Assembly (NCBI GenBank): GCA_014323545.1
Contig: CP058647.1
Span: forward strand, 2,644,001 to 2,708,000
Length of the DNA stretch: 64,000 nt
Source of the DNA: Hyphobacterium sp. CCMP332
GTDB lineage: Bacteria; Bacteroidota; Bacteroidia; Cytophagales; CCMP332
Direction: 5' to 3'
Of the stretch, positions 53,294 through 62,397 are shown piece after piece. Within the stretch, counting starts at the first letter, position 1, and every line of letters begins with the position of its first letter. The notes under the pieces are model-generated. The model searched no databases, had not been told where the DNA came from, and saw nothing but the letters and a program-made list of their open reading frames with translations. Both the position numbers and the translations under genes were made by a program.

Positions 53294-54100
53294 TTATGAT
53301 TGATTATAATCTTCAATTTCTTTTAAACAATTTTCGTATATTTTTTCCGCCTCACCCAAATACTGGCTGGCCGGGTATTTATCAACAAATTCCTGATATA
53401 AACTTATCGTTTCATAAAAACGTTCTTTTTTCTTTGATTCGATGCTCTTTTTCGCATAGTTATATTGGGCATCAATTCTCAGATACTGAGCTTCTTCATT
53501 GTACTGAGAATCCGGATATTTCTTTCGGTAATTCTCCAATGACACCACGGCAGATTTATATTTTCTGATTTTATGATAAAGTTTGGCGCTTTCAAAGTAC
53601 TTTTTATTGAGTTTTTTATCCAATCCTCCATAGATACGCTGAACTTCATCTGCAAATTCAGATTTAGGATATTTTTTTAGAAAAGACTGAATGGCCTGCA
53701 TGGCATCTTTGGTGGTACTCTGATCCAAATCATCTCTCGGAGAAGACTCATATAGTGAACGACAATGCATATAATGTGCTTCCTGTGCAAATTCACTTCT
53801 GGGATAAGTCTGATAAAACTTTTTGAAATAATAGGCGCTCAAATACAACTGCCTTTGGTAATACTGACAATAAGCATAGTAGAATTCAGTATCTTCCGCT
53901 TCTTTTTTACCACGCATAAGTGGTATCAGCTCTTCAAAAAGCAAGCCTGCACGATAATAATCCCCTGCTTTATAATACTTTACAGCGGCATCGTATTTCT
54001 CGACAATGCTGGTCGATTTCTGTATTTTTTGAAATTTGCTGCAAGAAGCAAATACAAATAGCAGGACAAATAATAAAAATGAAAAGTGCCTTAATTTCAT
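53294..54100 (-). CDS. bamD: Outer-membrane assembly lipoprotein BamD
   Basis: A 268 aa lipoprotein (LLFVFASC, Cys20) with five TPR-like repeats (YYKAGDYYRAGLLFEELIP, YYFKKFYQTYPRSEFAQEA, FLKKYPKSEFADEV, YRKKYPDSQYNEEAQYL, FVDKYPASQYLGEAEKIY). BamD is the essential TPR subunit of the BAM complex that inserts outer-membrane barrels. First gene of the operon running to fabI. A clear promoter lies just upstream. Confidence 0.94.
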   Translation of the reverse strand: MKLRHFSFLLFVLLFVFASCSKFQKIQKSTSIVEKYDAAVKYYKAGDYYRAGLLFEELIPLMRGKKEAEDTEFYYAYCQYYQRQLYLSAYYFKKFYQTYPRSEFAQEAHYMHCRSLYESSPRDDLDQSTTKDAMQAIQSFLKKYPKSEFADEVQRIYGGLDKKLNKKYFESAKLYHKIRKYKSAVVSLENYRKKYPDSQYNEEAQYLRIDAQYNYAKKSIESKKKERFYETISLYQEFVDKYPASQYLGEAEKIYENCLKEIEDYNQS

Positions 54101-54107
54101 CGGGGCG

Positions 54108-54138
54108 CAAAATTAACGTATTTGTAAGTAATTGACAA
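54108..54138 (-). promoter_or_regulatory. Promoter of bamD operon
   Basis: On the minus strand TTG (54138-54136), 20 nt, then TAATTTTG (54115-54108), matching the Bacteroidota consensus. TAATTTTG ends 7 nt before the ATG, so the leader must be near zero. Confidence 0.65.
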
Positions 54139-54172
54139 TTAAATCAATTGACTAACGCTAAATGTCCTGAGA

Positions 54173-54892
54173 CTATTTTGAGATTGCGAATTTTTTGGTC
54201 TGAAATTTCTGACCATCCAACTGAACGGTATATAGATAAACCCCTCTTTCAAGCGAAGAAACATCGATGCTTGTCAGATTATTATTGATATTGATTGGCT
54301 TATTTATCAATTCAGAACCCAAAGCATTTCGGACAATAATTCTTCCCGAATTGAAACCTTTGATGTCACCGAAGGCAACATTCAGTGTATTGACGGTAGG
54401 ATTTGGATAAGCATAAAAATCATTCTCATCCAATACCCTCGTTTTGATACCGACGGTAGAATAGGCTGTATAGACAAAAACTCTGCTTATTGTATCGCTG
54501 CTTGAATTTTGATTAAAGAAAACATATTTCACTACCGAAGTACCTTCAATTCCGCCACTGCCGTCATAAGGTGTTAAATAACCGATAAATGTAGAATCGC
54601 GTTCTCCTTGTGCAAGTGTTACAAAACTGGTTGAAAGGGAAACATTCGTTGGATAACAATCAATACTCCAGCAGAAATATGAACTGTGGCCAGTGGCCAT
54701 ATCCAATTCAAAACGCTCGACTCCATAGGTATTGGTATTGGATGCGGTATTTTCTAGCGTGATTTTTGCTTCCATTTCAGTGTAGAAATCTCCTGAGAGG
54801 GAATCAGAGCTTTGACTCACAACGCTGAGGCTCTGTGAAAAGGCATTGATGAATAGGAAAAGAATCAGTGCTGAAGTAAAAATATATTTCAT
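54173..54892 (-). CDS. T9SS-sorted protein (type A C-terminal domain)
   Basis: A 239 aa protein with a signal peptide (LILFLFINAFSQ), a central strand-rich domain of unknown type, and a type A sorting domain (about 158-239): FYAYPNPTVNTLNVAF, GRIIVRNALGSELIN, LERGVYLYTVQLDG and the final TKKFAISK. Such proteins are exported by the type IX system and anchored or released at the surface. Divergent from the TlpA-DUF6029-Omp28 set, 103 nt away. Confidence 0.9.
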   Translation of the reverse strand: MKYIFTSALILFLFINAFSQSLSVVSQSSDSLSGDFYTEMEAKITLENTASNTNTYGVERFELDMATGHSSYFCWSIDCYPTNVSLSTSFVTLAQGERDSTFIGYLTPYDGSGGIEGTSVVKYVFFNQNSSSDTISRVFVYTAYSTVGIKTRVLDENDFYAYPNPTVNTLNVAFGDIKGFNSGRIIVRNALGSELINKPININNNLTSIDVSSLERGVYLYTVQLDGQKFQTKKFAISK

Positions 54893-54995
54893 ATTAGCGC
54901 TTTGGTTTCTCTTATGTTTTAAGATTTTTTATTTTCGACCTCTCTTAAGAGTTTCAAAGCTTAAAAATAAACAGAATTACCCAAAATTCCATAAT

Positions 54996-55508
54996 ATGTT
55001 TTTTAGAACACTAGCAATTCTTTCATTTGTCCTTTTTTCAACACTTCTCTTTGCTCAGGAGAAGTCCTGGAAAGTTCCGAATGTAGAAATTAAAGATTTG
55101 AAAAATACTTCGGTTTCGGCATCTGAAATATACAATACCGAAGGACCAACAATTTTATCATTTTGGGCAACCTGGTGTAAGCCCTGTATACTTGAACTCA
55201 ATACTATCAAAGATTATTATGTGGATTGGCAGGACGAAACCAATGTAAAATTGGTCGCCATATCCATCGACGACACCAGAAACATTGCCAAAGTTGGGCC
55301 ATTGGCCAGAGGGAAAGGCTGGGAATACGACATCTATATTGATGCAAATTCTGATTTAAGAAGGGCTTTAAACGTAAACAATGTGCCGCATACTTTTTTG
55401 CTTGATAAAAACGGCAATATTGTATGGCAGCATAATGGATACGCTCCCGGTGATGAAGATGAATTATACGATAAAGTACTGGAAGTAGCTGAAATGAGCT
55501 CGAACTAG
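54996..55508 (+). CDS. TlpA-type thioredoxin-like protein
   Basis: A 170 aa exported thioredoxin-fold protein: signal peptide ending LLFAQ, redox centre Cys61-Lys-Pro-Cys64 (WATWCKPC) and cis-Pro in NNVPHTFLLD. It is periplasmic and could reduce or oxidise disulfides in the exported partners next door. The start at 54996 gives a complete signal peptide; the open frame continues upstream without recognisable content. 15 nt before the DUF6029 gene. Confidence 0.9.
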   Translation: MFFRTLAILSFVLFSTLLFAQEKSWKVPNVEIKDLKNTSVSASEIYNTEGPTILSFWATWCKPCILELNTIKDYYVDWQDETNVKLVAISIDDTRNIAKVGPLARGKGWEYDIYIDANSDLRRALNVNNVPHTFLLDKNGNIVWQHNGYAPGDEDELYDKVLEVAEMSSN

Positions 55509-55523
55509 CGTAAAATTTGCATT

Positions 55524-57191
55524 TTGATTAAAAGACTACTACTACTTACTGTCCTGTCTGTATACTGTTTCTCAAATATATCTGCACAAAATTCAGATTT
55601 TAATTCGGGGGCCCTTAGTGGAGGGCAGTTGCACGGTGATTTTTTACTCGATGCACAATACTATGTGAAAGATAAGGCCATAAATGCACAGGAATTACCA
55701 CAGGGGGCAGGAATGAATGCCTATGGTAATTTTAATTACACAGCCGGAAATTTCAAAGCGGGTATGCGACTGGAATCATATGAACCTGCACTTTTGGGCT
55801 TTGACAGAAGGTATGATCAGACTGGAATAACCTTTAGGTATGCCCAATATTTTAACGATCAACTCGATATTACTGTAGGTAATTTTTACGAACAATTTGG
55901 TAATGGTTTAACATTACGAGCCTATTGGGAATGGTACCTTGGCCTCGATAATAATATCGATGGGATCAGAGTGCATTACAAACCAATTCCAGGAATTATA
56001 TTAAAAGGTATTATAGGAAGACAACGTTTTTATTTTGATCAAAGCCCGGGAGTGGTGAGAGGTCTGGACGGTGAATTTTCGATCAATGATATAGTTTCAT
56101 CTTTTAACGAATCAAAAACACGAATTATCATCGGTGGAAGCTTTGTTTCCAGATATCAGGAAGATCGTAATTCTACCTTAATACTTCCTGAAAATGTTGC
56201 CAATTTTGCAGGAAGAATAAATCTAAGCAGGGGAGGCTTTAACCTCAATGCGGAATACGCATATAAAGTCAATGACCCCTCGACCATCAATCAAAACTCT
56301 TACAGCAGCGGTGATGCATTACTTGTCAACGCTTCATATACAGGAAATAATTTTGGAGCGAGCATAGGAATGAAACGCTGGGATAATATGGATTTTCGCA
56401 GCGACAGAGCCGCTACCGGATTTGATTTGTTCATTAATTACCAACCAGCGCTTACAAAGCAGCATACTTATAGATTGAGCTCACTCTATTCCTATCCGAC
56501 AGTACCCCAGGGGGAAATGGCAATTCAGGCTGATGTTTTTTATAACATTAAAAGAGGGACTTTTCTTGGAGGAAAATACGGGACCAATATTGCCATTAAT
56601 ACATCATTGGTCAATGACATACCAAGAACACCCACCGGTGACAGTCTCAGAAATGATTATGTCTCAGATTTCTTTGAAATAGGAGATGAGGTGTTTTACA
56701 GGGATATTAATGTGGAAATCAGCAGGAAACTTAGTCGAAAATTCAAATTTACAGGTTCGGTGATTCGACAAATTGTCAATTATGTATTTCAGCCGGCTAC
56801 ATTAAGCGGAGATGCCTTGAAAGTAAAATCCTGGATAGGGATAATGGAAGGAACTTACAGCTATAAAGTCAATGACAAAAGATATACCTCAAGATTAGAA
56901 TTACAGGTTTTGACAACTAAGCAGGATTTTGGAGATTGGTTTACCGGATTATTTGAACAAACCCTGACATCCCACTGGTATATTACAGCCCTTGGCGAAT
57001 ACAATTATGGTAATCCCAATGCTGACCGAAGGAATCTTTATTTATCCGGTGCTGTTGGATACAGAAAAGATACCTATTCCATAAAACTTGGAGGAGGACG
57101 TCAGCGAGGTGGATTTCTTTGTGTTGGAGGAATTTGCCGACCGGTACCTGAAAATACCGGAGTTACTTTAACATTGGCAAGCTCCTTTTAG
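55524..57191 (+). CDS. DUF6029 predicted outer-membrane barrel
   Basis: A 555 aa protein with a signal peptide (VLSVYCFSNISAQ) and a long series of amphipathic strands, ending in a typical last barrel strand (GVTLTLASSF). It fits DUF6029, a Bacteroidota family of unknown function. Start TTG at 55524. Located between TlpA and Omp28 with gaps of 15 and 10 nt, so the three form one operon. A Cys pair occurs near the C-terminus (FLCVGGICRP). Confidence 0.82.
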   Translation: MIKRLLLLTVLSVYCFSNISAQNSDFNSGALSGGQLHGDFLLDAQYYVKDKAINAQELPQGAGMNAYGNFNYTAGNFKAGMRLESYEPALLGFDRRYDQTGITFRYAQYFNDQLDITVGNFYEQFGNGLTLRAYWEWYLGLDNNIDGIRVHYKPIPGIILKGIIGRQRFYFDQSPGVVRGLDGEFSINDIVSSFNESKTRIIIGGSFVSRYQEDRNSTLILPENVANFAGRINLSRGGFNLNAEYAYKVNDPSTINQNSYSSGDALLVNASYTGNNFGASIGMKRWDNMDFRSDRAATGFDLFINYQPALTKQHTYRLSSLYSYPTVPQGEMAIQADVFYNIKRGTFLGGKYGTNIAINTSLVNDIPRTPTGDSLRNDYVSDFFEIGDEVFYRDINVEISRKLSRKFKFTGSVIRQIVNYVFQPATLSGDALKVKSWIGIMEGTYSYKVNDKRYTSRLELQVLTTKQDFGDWFTGLFEQTLTSHWYITALGEYNYGNPNADRRNLYLSGAVGYRKDTYSIKLGGGRQRGGFLCVGGICRPVPENTGVTLTLASSF

Positions 57192-57201
57192 AATTATTAC
57201 T

Positions 57202-58116
57202 ATGAAGAATATTTTATTGATTATTTCGGTTTTACTCTTTGCACTTTCCTGTGATGTTATTGATGGGAATGTACTTGAAAATGAAGGCATACCCGGACCC
57301 GTGGATACCACTGGAAACGATACGGTGGAAAAGAGTTTCGCCAAGAAAATTCTTATTGAAGAATACACAGGCCACAAGTGCGGTAATTGTCCCGGAGGTG
57401 CGAGAACTGTAGCTGATTTGAAGGCACAGGATCAATACAAAGATAAACTGGTGGTTATTTCCGTTCATGCGGGAAGTCTGGCCAATTGGGCCCCTCCCGG
57501 TGCACCTAAATTCACAACCAATTTCACGACTGCAGTTGGTGATGCCCTCGATCAGGAATTCGGCGTAAGCCTTACCGGAATACCAAGAGGATTGGTAAAC
57601 AGAGAAGAAATCAGTGGCAGCAAACTTGTATTGCCCGGCACCTTTGAACAGAGCATTCAGGATATACTTGATGAACCCAACACTTTCGTTGCGATAACGG
57701 GAAATCTATCTTTCGATGAAAATACAAAAACCATTTCTGCAAGCATTAGCTCACATTTTAATGCAATCGTGTATGAAGATTTAAATATTAGCGTCTATGT
57801 TACCGAGGATAGTGTAATCGATTGGCAAAAAAATTATGTGAACACAGGAGACCCCAATTATCCGGTTGGAGACATAGAGGAATATGTTCACATGCATGTA
57901 TTGAGAGGATCGATGAACGGAACCTGGGGAGATTTATTAAATGAAAGTGCAGGAAAAAGTATTGAAGAAGGTGCAAGTATAAGTAAGGCATTCACCTATC
58001 AATTGGAAGATGGGAATGATCCTTATTTCTGTAATGTAATTGCCTTTATTTACGATACCGAGACGGATGCAATCGTTCAGGTGCGGGAATGGCATTTGAA
58101 GGACATAATTGATTAA
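57202..58116 (+). CDS. Omp28-related lipoprotein with CxxC motif
   Basis: A 304 aa lipoprotein (LLFALSC, Cys17) of the Omp28 family. A thioredoxin-like first domain contains Cys60-Gly-Asn-Cys63 (EYTGHKCGNCPGG) and KLVVISVHAGS, followed by a strand-rich domain. Omp28 proteins are outer-membrane lipoproteins of Bacteroidota. Together with TlpA this suggests a surface redox module (inference). Overlaps the convergent EamA gene by 4 nt. Confidence 0.87.
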   Translation: MKNILLIISVLLFALSCDVIDGNVLENEGIPGPVDTTGNDTVEKSFAKKILIEEYTGHKCGNCPGGARTVADLKAQDQYKDKLVVISVHAGSLANWAPPGAPKFTTNFTTAVGDALDQEFGVSLTGIPRGLVNREEISGSKLVLPGTFEQSIQDILDEPNTFVAITGNLSFDENTKTISASISSHFNAIVYEDLNISVYVTEDSVIDWQKNYVNTGDPNYPVGDIEEYVHMHVLRGSMNGTWGDLLNESAGKSIEEGASISKAFTYQLEDGNDPYFCNVIAFIYDTETDAIVQVREWHLKDIID

Positions 58117-59018
58117 AATTTTGGAAACCTAATTCTTCCTTTCTTCTGTTGATAACGGATTACAGGATTGATGATGATGGTAACAATAATCAAAGAAGCA
58201 CCTAAATAAAACTCTCCTGACATTTTTTCAGATTCCCCAAAAATTAGCAAGGCTAATAGTATACCGTAAATGGGTTCCATATTTACAGCAAGATTGACCG
58301 TAAAAGGGGTGAGGCGTTTCATAATTTCTACTGATACGCTAAAGGCGTAAACCGTACATACCCCGGAAAGAATTAAAAGATAAAACCAGTCCATTAGCGT
58401 TGGATTCAGTTGCAGTTCTCCATCTGGAGCAATCCCAAAATAAGTGTAGGGGATAAAAAAGATTGCAATGCTCAATGCAGCGCCGGCCATTTCGTAAAAA
58501 GTAATGGCATAGGGGTCGTGTTTTTTTGTGTAAAAGGCATTTAAAATTGAGAAAATTGCCGCCAGAAATGCCGAAAGAAGAGCGATCGATAGCCCGAGGG
58601 CATGATCAAATTCGAAACGGAAAATAATATAGAGACCAAGAATCACTGTAAGACCTGAAAATATTTCAAGAAAGGATATCCTTCTTTTGAAAAATAGTGG
58701 TTCGAGGAAGGCCGTGAAAAGTGTCACCGTGGCCATACCGGCCAAACAAACCGAAACCGTACTCACTCTTGCTGACAAAAAGAAAAATATCCAGTGGGCG
58801 GCAATTATGGTACCTGTAAAAAGCAAAGGAAGAATATCTCTAAATTTTAAAAGCAATAACTGTTTTTTAAAAATAAACCACATGGCCAGTAAAATGGCAG
58901 CTATTCCGGTTCTGTAGAATACCAATTCGATAGAAGGGATTTCTATGAGTTTTCCAAGTATTGCCGTGAAGCCCCATATGAATATGATAAAATGAAGTTT
59001 GAAATAATCTTTGTTCAT
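58113..59018 (-). CDS. EamA/DMT family transporter
   Basis: A 301 aa protein with ten membrane helices in two EamA repeats (KLHFIIFIWGFTAILGKL at the start, and a second half beginning near ALGLSIALLSAFLAAIFS). Drug/metabolite transporter family; substrate unknown. It lies 2 nt after the lptF/G gene, third in the tgt operon. Confidence 0.9.
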   Translation of the reverse strand: MNKDYFKLHFIIFIWGFTAILGKLIEIPSIELVFYRTGIAAILLAMWFIFKKQLLLLKFRDILPLLFTGTIIAAHWIFFFLSARVSTVSVCLAGMATVTLFTAFLEPLFFKRRISFLEIFSGLTVILGLYIIFRFEFDHALGLSIALLSAFLAAIFSILNAFYTKKHDPYAITFYEMAGAALSIAIFFIPYTYFGIAPDGELQLNPTLMDWFYLLILSGVCTVYAFSVSVEIMKRLTPFTVNLAVNMEPIYGILLALLIFGESEKMSGEFYLGASLIIVTIIINPVIRYQQKKGRIRFPKF

Positions 59019-59020
59019 GA

Positions 59021-60097
59021 TTATTTCGGTACGTTGCGATACATGAGTAATGCCACTATTGCAAAAACAATACTCGGGAACAGGGCTCCCATCAAAGGTG
59101 AAAACCCACCCACCTGAGCGATACTTCTACTCATCATTACAAATAGAATGTACACAAATGCCAATACAAAGCCGAAGGCAATCTGAACACCTGTACCTCT
59201 TCTGTTTTTTCTGGAAGCAGAAATAAGGCCCATTAATGCGAGAATAACAATGGCCGCCGGGTATGTAAAACGTTCATACCTCTCAATAATATAAGGTTCT
59301 ATGTTTTCGGCTCCGCGCATCCTCAATTCCCTTATATAATCCGTAAGTTCTGAGACCGTGAATGTCTCGTACAACCTTTCCTGGCGTTCAAAATCATCGG
59401 GTAAAAAATTCAAAGCGGTGTCCAGCGATCGGCCTTCAAGGTATTCTTCTCCTTCCGGCCCAAAATTGTGAATGGTATAACTATTCAAATGCCACTTTTC
59501 CAGCTCTTCATCCCAATTGATTTTCGGACTACTCAATTTTGAAAGCAGCTGATTGTCAACAATTTTTTCTATGGTAAATTTATAGCCCACTTCGAGCCGG
59601 TTATTGTAGCTTTCCATATAAACATAAGTGTCAGGTGATGTTTTAATATGGATATTTCTTCCATCGTAGTAATACTGATTTTTAAGATAGCTGAATTCAA
59701 AAGCAAGTCGGGTGGTATTGGCTTTTGGAATAAACCAGGCTATACCTATAAAATTGACCAAACCAATTAATATCGCTGCTAGAAAATAGGGCCGGGTAAT
59801 CCTTCTAAAGCTGACTCCCGCACTTAACATGGCGATTATTTCCGTATGAGATGCCAATCTGGCTGTCACAAATATGGAAGAGATAAATACCATTAAGGGA
59901 CTCAGTACACTGGCCCAATAGGGGATCAGGTTTAAAAAATAGTCGAAAAGGATTTGGTTGAGCGTGGCATCGGATTGAACAAAATCATCATTTTTTTCAC
60001 TCCAGTCGATTACACAAATTACGAGGCATAGGATGACCACTACAAAGACATAGGCCACCACTAGTTTTCGAAATATGTACCAATCGAGTTTTTTCAC
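59021..60097 (-). CDS. LptF/LptG family LPS-export permease
   Basis: A 358 aa membrane protein of the YjgP/YjgQ family: KKLDWYIFRKLVVAYVFVV at the start, six helices, a periplasmic domain between helices 3 and 4 and YERFTYPAAIVILALMG. It forms the inner-membrane part of the LPS transporter with LptB. Start is GTG at 60097, 1 nt after the tgt stop; the tgt-lptG order is common in this phylum. LptF versus LptG cannot be separated with certainty. Confidence 0.9.
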   Translation of the reverse strand: MKKLDWYIFRKLVVAYVFVVVILCLVICVIDWSEKNDDFVQSDATLNQILFDYFLNLIPYWASVLSPLMVFISSIFVTARLASHTEIIAMLSAGVSFRRITRPYFLAAILIGLVNFIGIAWFIPKANTTRLAFEFSYLKNQYYYDGRNIHIKTSPDTYVYMESYNNRLEVGYKFTIEKIVDNQLLSKLSSPKINWDEELEKWHLNSYTIHNFGPEGEEYLEGRSLDTALNFLPDDFERQERLYETFTVSELTDYIRELRMRGAENIEPYIIERYERFTYPAAIVILALMGLISASRKNRRGTGVQIAFGFVLAFVYILFVMMSRSIAQVGGFSPLMGALFPSIVFAIVALLMYRNVPK

Positions 60098-60098
60098 C

Positions 60099-61232
60099 TT
60101 ACAATCTTCGGCTTAATTTTTCAATCATTTCCTTTTTCCAGGAAGAAAAGCTGTCTTCGGCTATATGCTGCCGGGCTTCTTTCATCAACCAAAGATAAAG
60201 CCCAAGGTTTTGTATGCTGGCAATTTGAGCACCAAGTATCTCATTGCCTATGATTAAATGTCTTAAATAGGCTTTGGAATAAGTTTTATTGATAAACAGG
60301 TCCACATTTTCGTCCAAAGTGCTGAAATCGTTTTTCCATTTCTCATTTCGGATATTGAGGATGCCTTCGGAAGTGAATATCATTCCATGTCTTGCATTTC
60401 TTGTTGGCATGACACAATCAAACATATCGATGCCCCGGTCTATGCATTCCAGCAAATTTTCCGGTGTGCCCACACCCATCAAATACCTGGGTTTGTTTTT
60501 TGGAAGGATATCCGTTACCCAGTCGCAAACCTCGTACATCATTTCATGTGGTTCTCCTACCGATAATCCCCCAATAGCGCATCCCGGCAGATCTGTCTCG
60601 CTGATGTATTTAGCCGATTCGGAGCGCAAATCCTTATAAACGCTTCCCTGAAGAATTGGAAAAAGGTTTTGTTCATAGCCGTATTTGCCCTGTGTTTTGT
60701 TCATTGCCTTAATACAACGATCTAGCCATCGGTGGGTCAGATGCATGGAATTCTTTGCATAATCGTATTCACAAGGATAGGGTGGACATTCATCAAATGC
60801 CATAATTATATCCGCACCTATTCCCCTTTGAATGTCTATAACGTTTTCGGGAGTGAATAAATGCTTTGAACCGTCAATATGCGATTGAAATTCAACGCCT
60901 TCTTCTGAAATTTTACGTGATTGTGCCAAAGAGTAAACCTGATAACCGCCGCTGTCGGTCAACAGTGGCCGCTCCCAATTCATAAACTTGTGAAGCCCAC
61001 CTGCTTGTTTTAATACATCCATCCCGGGACGCAAATAAAGGTGATAGGTGTTTCCTAATATGATTTTGGCATCGAGGTCTTGCGAAAGCTCTCTCTGATG
61101 AAGGGCTTTTACTGTTCCGGCTGTCCCAACGGGCATGAAAATGGGCGTTGGTATTTTACCGTGTTCCGTACTAATCGTACCGGTTCTTGATTGTCCTTCG
61201 GAGCTTTTGGCCTGTATCTTAAATTCGAGCAT
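60099..61232 (-). CDS. tgt: tRNA-guanine transglycosylase (queuosine)
   Basis: Exchanges guanine 34 in tRNAs for the queuosine precursor. Catalytic Asp93 (LLTDSGGYQVYSL) and nucleophile Asp272 (FDCVMPTRNARHG) are present. The zinc site, normally CxCxxC followed by a His, has lost its three cysteines: the region 306-326 reads LDENVDLFINKTYSKAYLRHL in two parts (DENVDLFINK, YSKAYLRHL), keeping only His325. I recall similar loss in other Bacteroidota enzymes. 377 aa is normal. First gene of tgt-lptF/G-EamA, with a TAATTTTG element 7 nt before its ATG. Confidence 0.94.
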   Translation of the reverse strand: MLEFKIQAKSSEGQSRTGTISTEHGKIPTPIFMPVGTAGTVKALHQRELSQDLDAKIILGNTYHLYLRPGMDVLKQAGGLHKFMNWERPLLTDSGGYQVYSLAQSRKISEEGVEFQSHIDGSKHLFTPENVIDIQRGIGADIIMAFDECPPYPCEYDYAKNSMHLTHRWLDRCIKAMNKTQGKYGYEQNLFPILQGSVYKDLRSESAKYISETDLPGCAIGGLSVGEPHEMMYEVCDWVTDILPKNKPRYLMGVGTPENLLECIDRGIDMFDCVMPTRNARHGMIFTSEGILNIRNEKWKNDFSTLDENVDLFINKTYSKAYLRHLIIGNEILGAQIASIQNLGLYLWLMKEARQHIAEDSFSSWKKEMIEKLSRRL

Positions 61233-61239
61233 TTCGGCG

Positions 61240-61247
61240 CAAAATTA
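61240..61247 (-). promoter_or_regulatory. -7 element of tgt operon
   Basis: TAATTTTG on the minus strand ends 7 nt before the tgt ATG, the same distance as at bamD. No TTG at the expected -33 position. Confidence 0.5.
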
Positions 61248-61293
61248 ATTTTTCTGTTCATCTGATAATAAATTTTGCTTATTTCAAATCCGA

Positions 61294-62397
61294 ATGTTTG
61301 AAATATTATTCATTTTATCCTCAATATGTGCCCTGATTCAGATATTATGGCTGATTTCACAAATCGATTCTTTTAATTTTTTTTCTAAAAGAAATCCCGG
61401 GAAACCAATCTCAGTAATTATAGCAGCCAAAAATGAGTTGGAAAATCTTAAGAAACTTGTTCCGGCACTGAGAAATCAAAAGTATAATCGGGATTGGGAA
61501 GTCATTATTATTCTCGATAGATGCAGCGACGATTCACTGGCCTATCTCAAACAAGAAAAGGAATATTTTCAAGGTCTAATTATTCTGGAACAAAAACAGT
61601 CTGATATTCCCCCTGAAATTTCTCCAAAGAAAAATGCCCTAATGAAGGCTATAGAAATAGCAAAATATGATTTGATCTTACAGACGGATGCCGATTGTTA
61701 TCCCAAAACTGATTTTTGGTTAAAAGAAATGGGAGAATCACTTAAAGAAGGTGATGTATTTGTTATTGGCTTATCGCCTTATGAAAAACACCCCGGATTT
61801 TTAAACAAAATCATACAGTACGACACAACCTGGACTGCAGGTAGCATGATTTATTTCGCCAGCAAGGGGAAAGCCTATATGTCCTTAGGAAGAAATCAAA
61901 TGTTTCTAAAAAGCTATTTTCTTGGCAAGGGAGGCTTTGGTGAAAAAGTAATGGTTCCTTTCGGGGATGATGACTTATTGATCCAAAACCTGAATCCTCA
62001 AAAAAAATGCAATACATGTGTTACAAATGATGGACAAACCGTATCAATACCCGAAAGCAATTGGCACGATTGGTTTAACCAGAAACTAAGACATTTAATG
62101 GCGGGAAAATACTATCCAAATAATATTCTTAAAGAACTGATCCTCAATTATCTGACCCTTCCGTTTTATATTTTGCTAGCCATAGCAATTCTGATCTTCC
62201 CCGAATATTGGACCTATTGTTTGGCATTATTCCTCATAAGAAATTTGTTATATGCTTACCTTTTTAAGCGTTTGGCTGATAAAAGCGGATCGGAAATAAA
62301 CATTGTTTTTATTCCTGTACTGGATTTACTTCATATATGTATTAATTTGGCGCTCGGACTAAAAAGCCGACTGAGAAACAATATCGAATGGCGATAG
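61294..62397 (+). CDS. Glycosyltransferase family 2 membrane protein
   Basis: A 367 aa GT2 enzyme: one N-terminal helix, PISVIIAAKNELENLKKLV, LILQTDADCYP with the metal-binding DxD-type Asp-Ala-Asp, and PFGDDDLLIQ with the catalytic acid; C-terminal helices about 285-345. The QxxRW motif of processive synthases is only QKLRH. Substrate unknown. Its last 10 nt overlap the sigma-factor gene. Confidence 0.88.
   Translation: MFEILFILSSICALIQILWLISQIDSFNFFSKRNPGKPISVIIAAKNELENLKKLVPALRNQKYNRDWEVIIILDRCSDDSLAYLKQEKEYFQGLIILEQKQSDIPPEISPKKNALMKAIEIAKYDLILQTDADCYPKTDFWLKEMGESLKEGDVFVIGLSPYEKHPGFLNKIIQYDTTWTAGSMIYFASKGKAYMSLGRNQMFLKSYFLGKGGFGEKVMVPFGDDDLLIQNLNPQKKCNTCVTNDGQTVSIPESNWHDWFNQKLRHLMAGKYYPNNILKELILNYLTLPFYILLAIAILIFPEYWTYCLALFLIRNLLYAYLFKRLADKSGSEINIVFIPVLDLLHICINLALGLKSRLRNNIEWR

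Noticed and set aside
54846-54995. Upstream extension of the TlpA frame
   Set aside because: It overlaps the divergent T9SS protein gene and would bury the signal peptide inside the protein.
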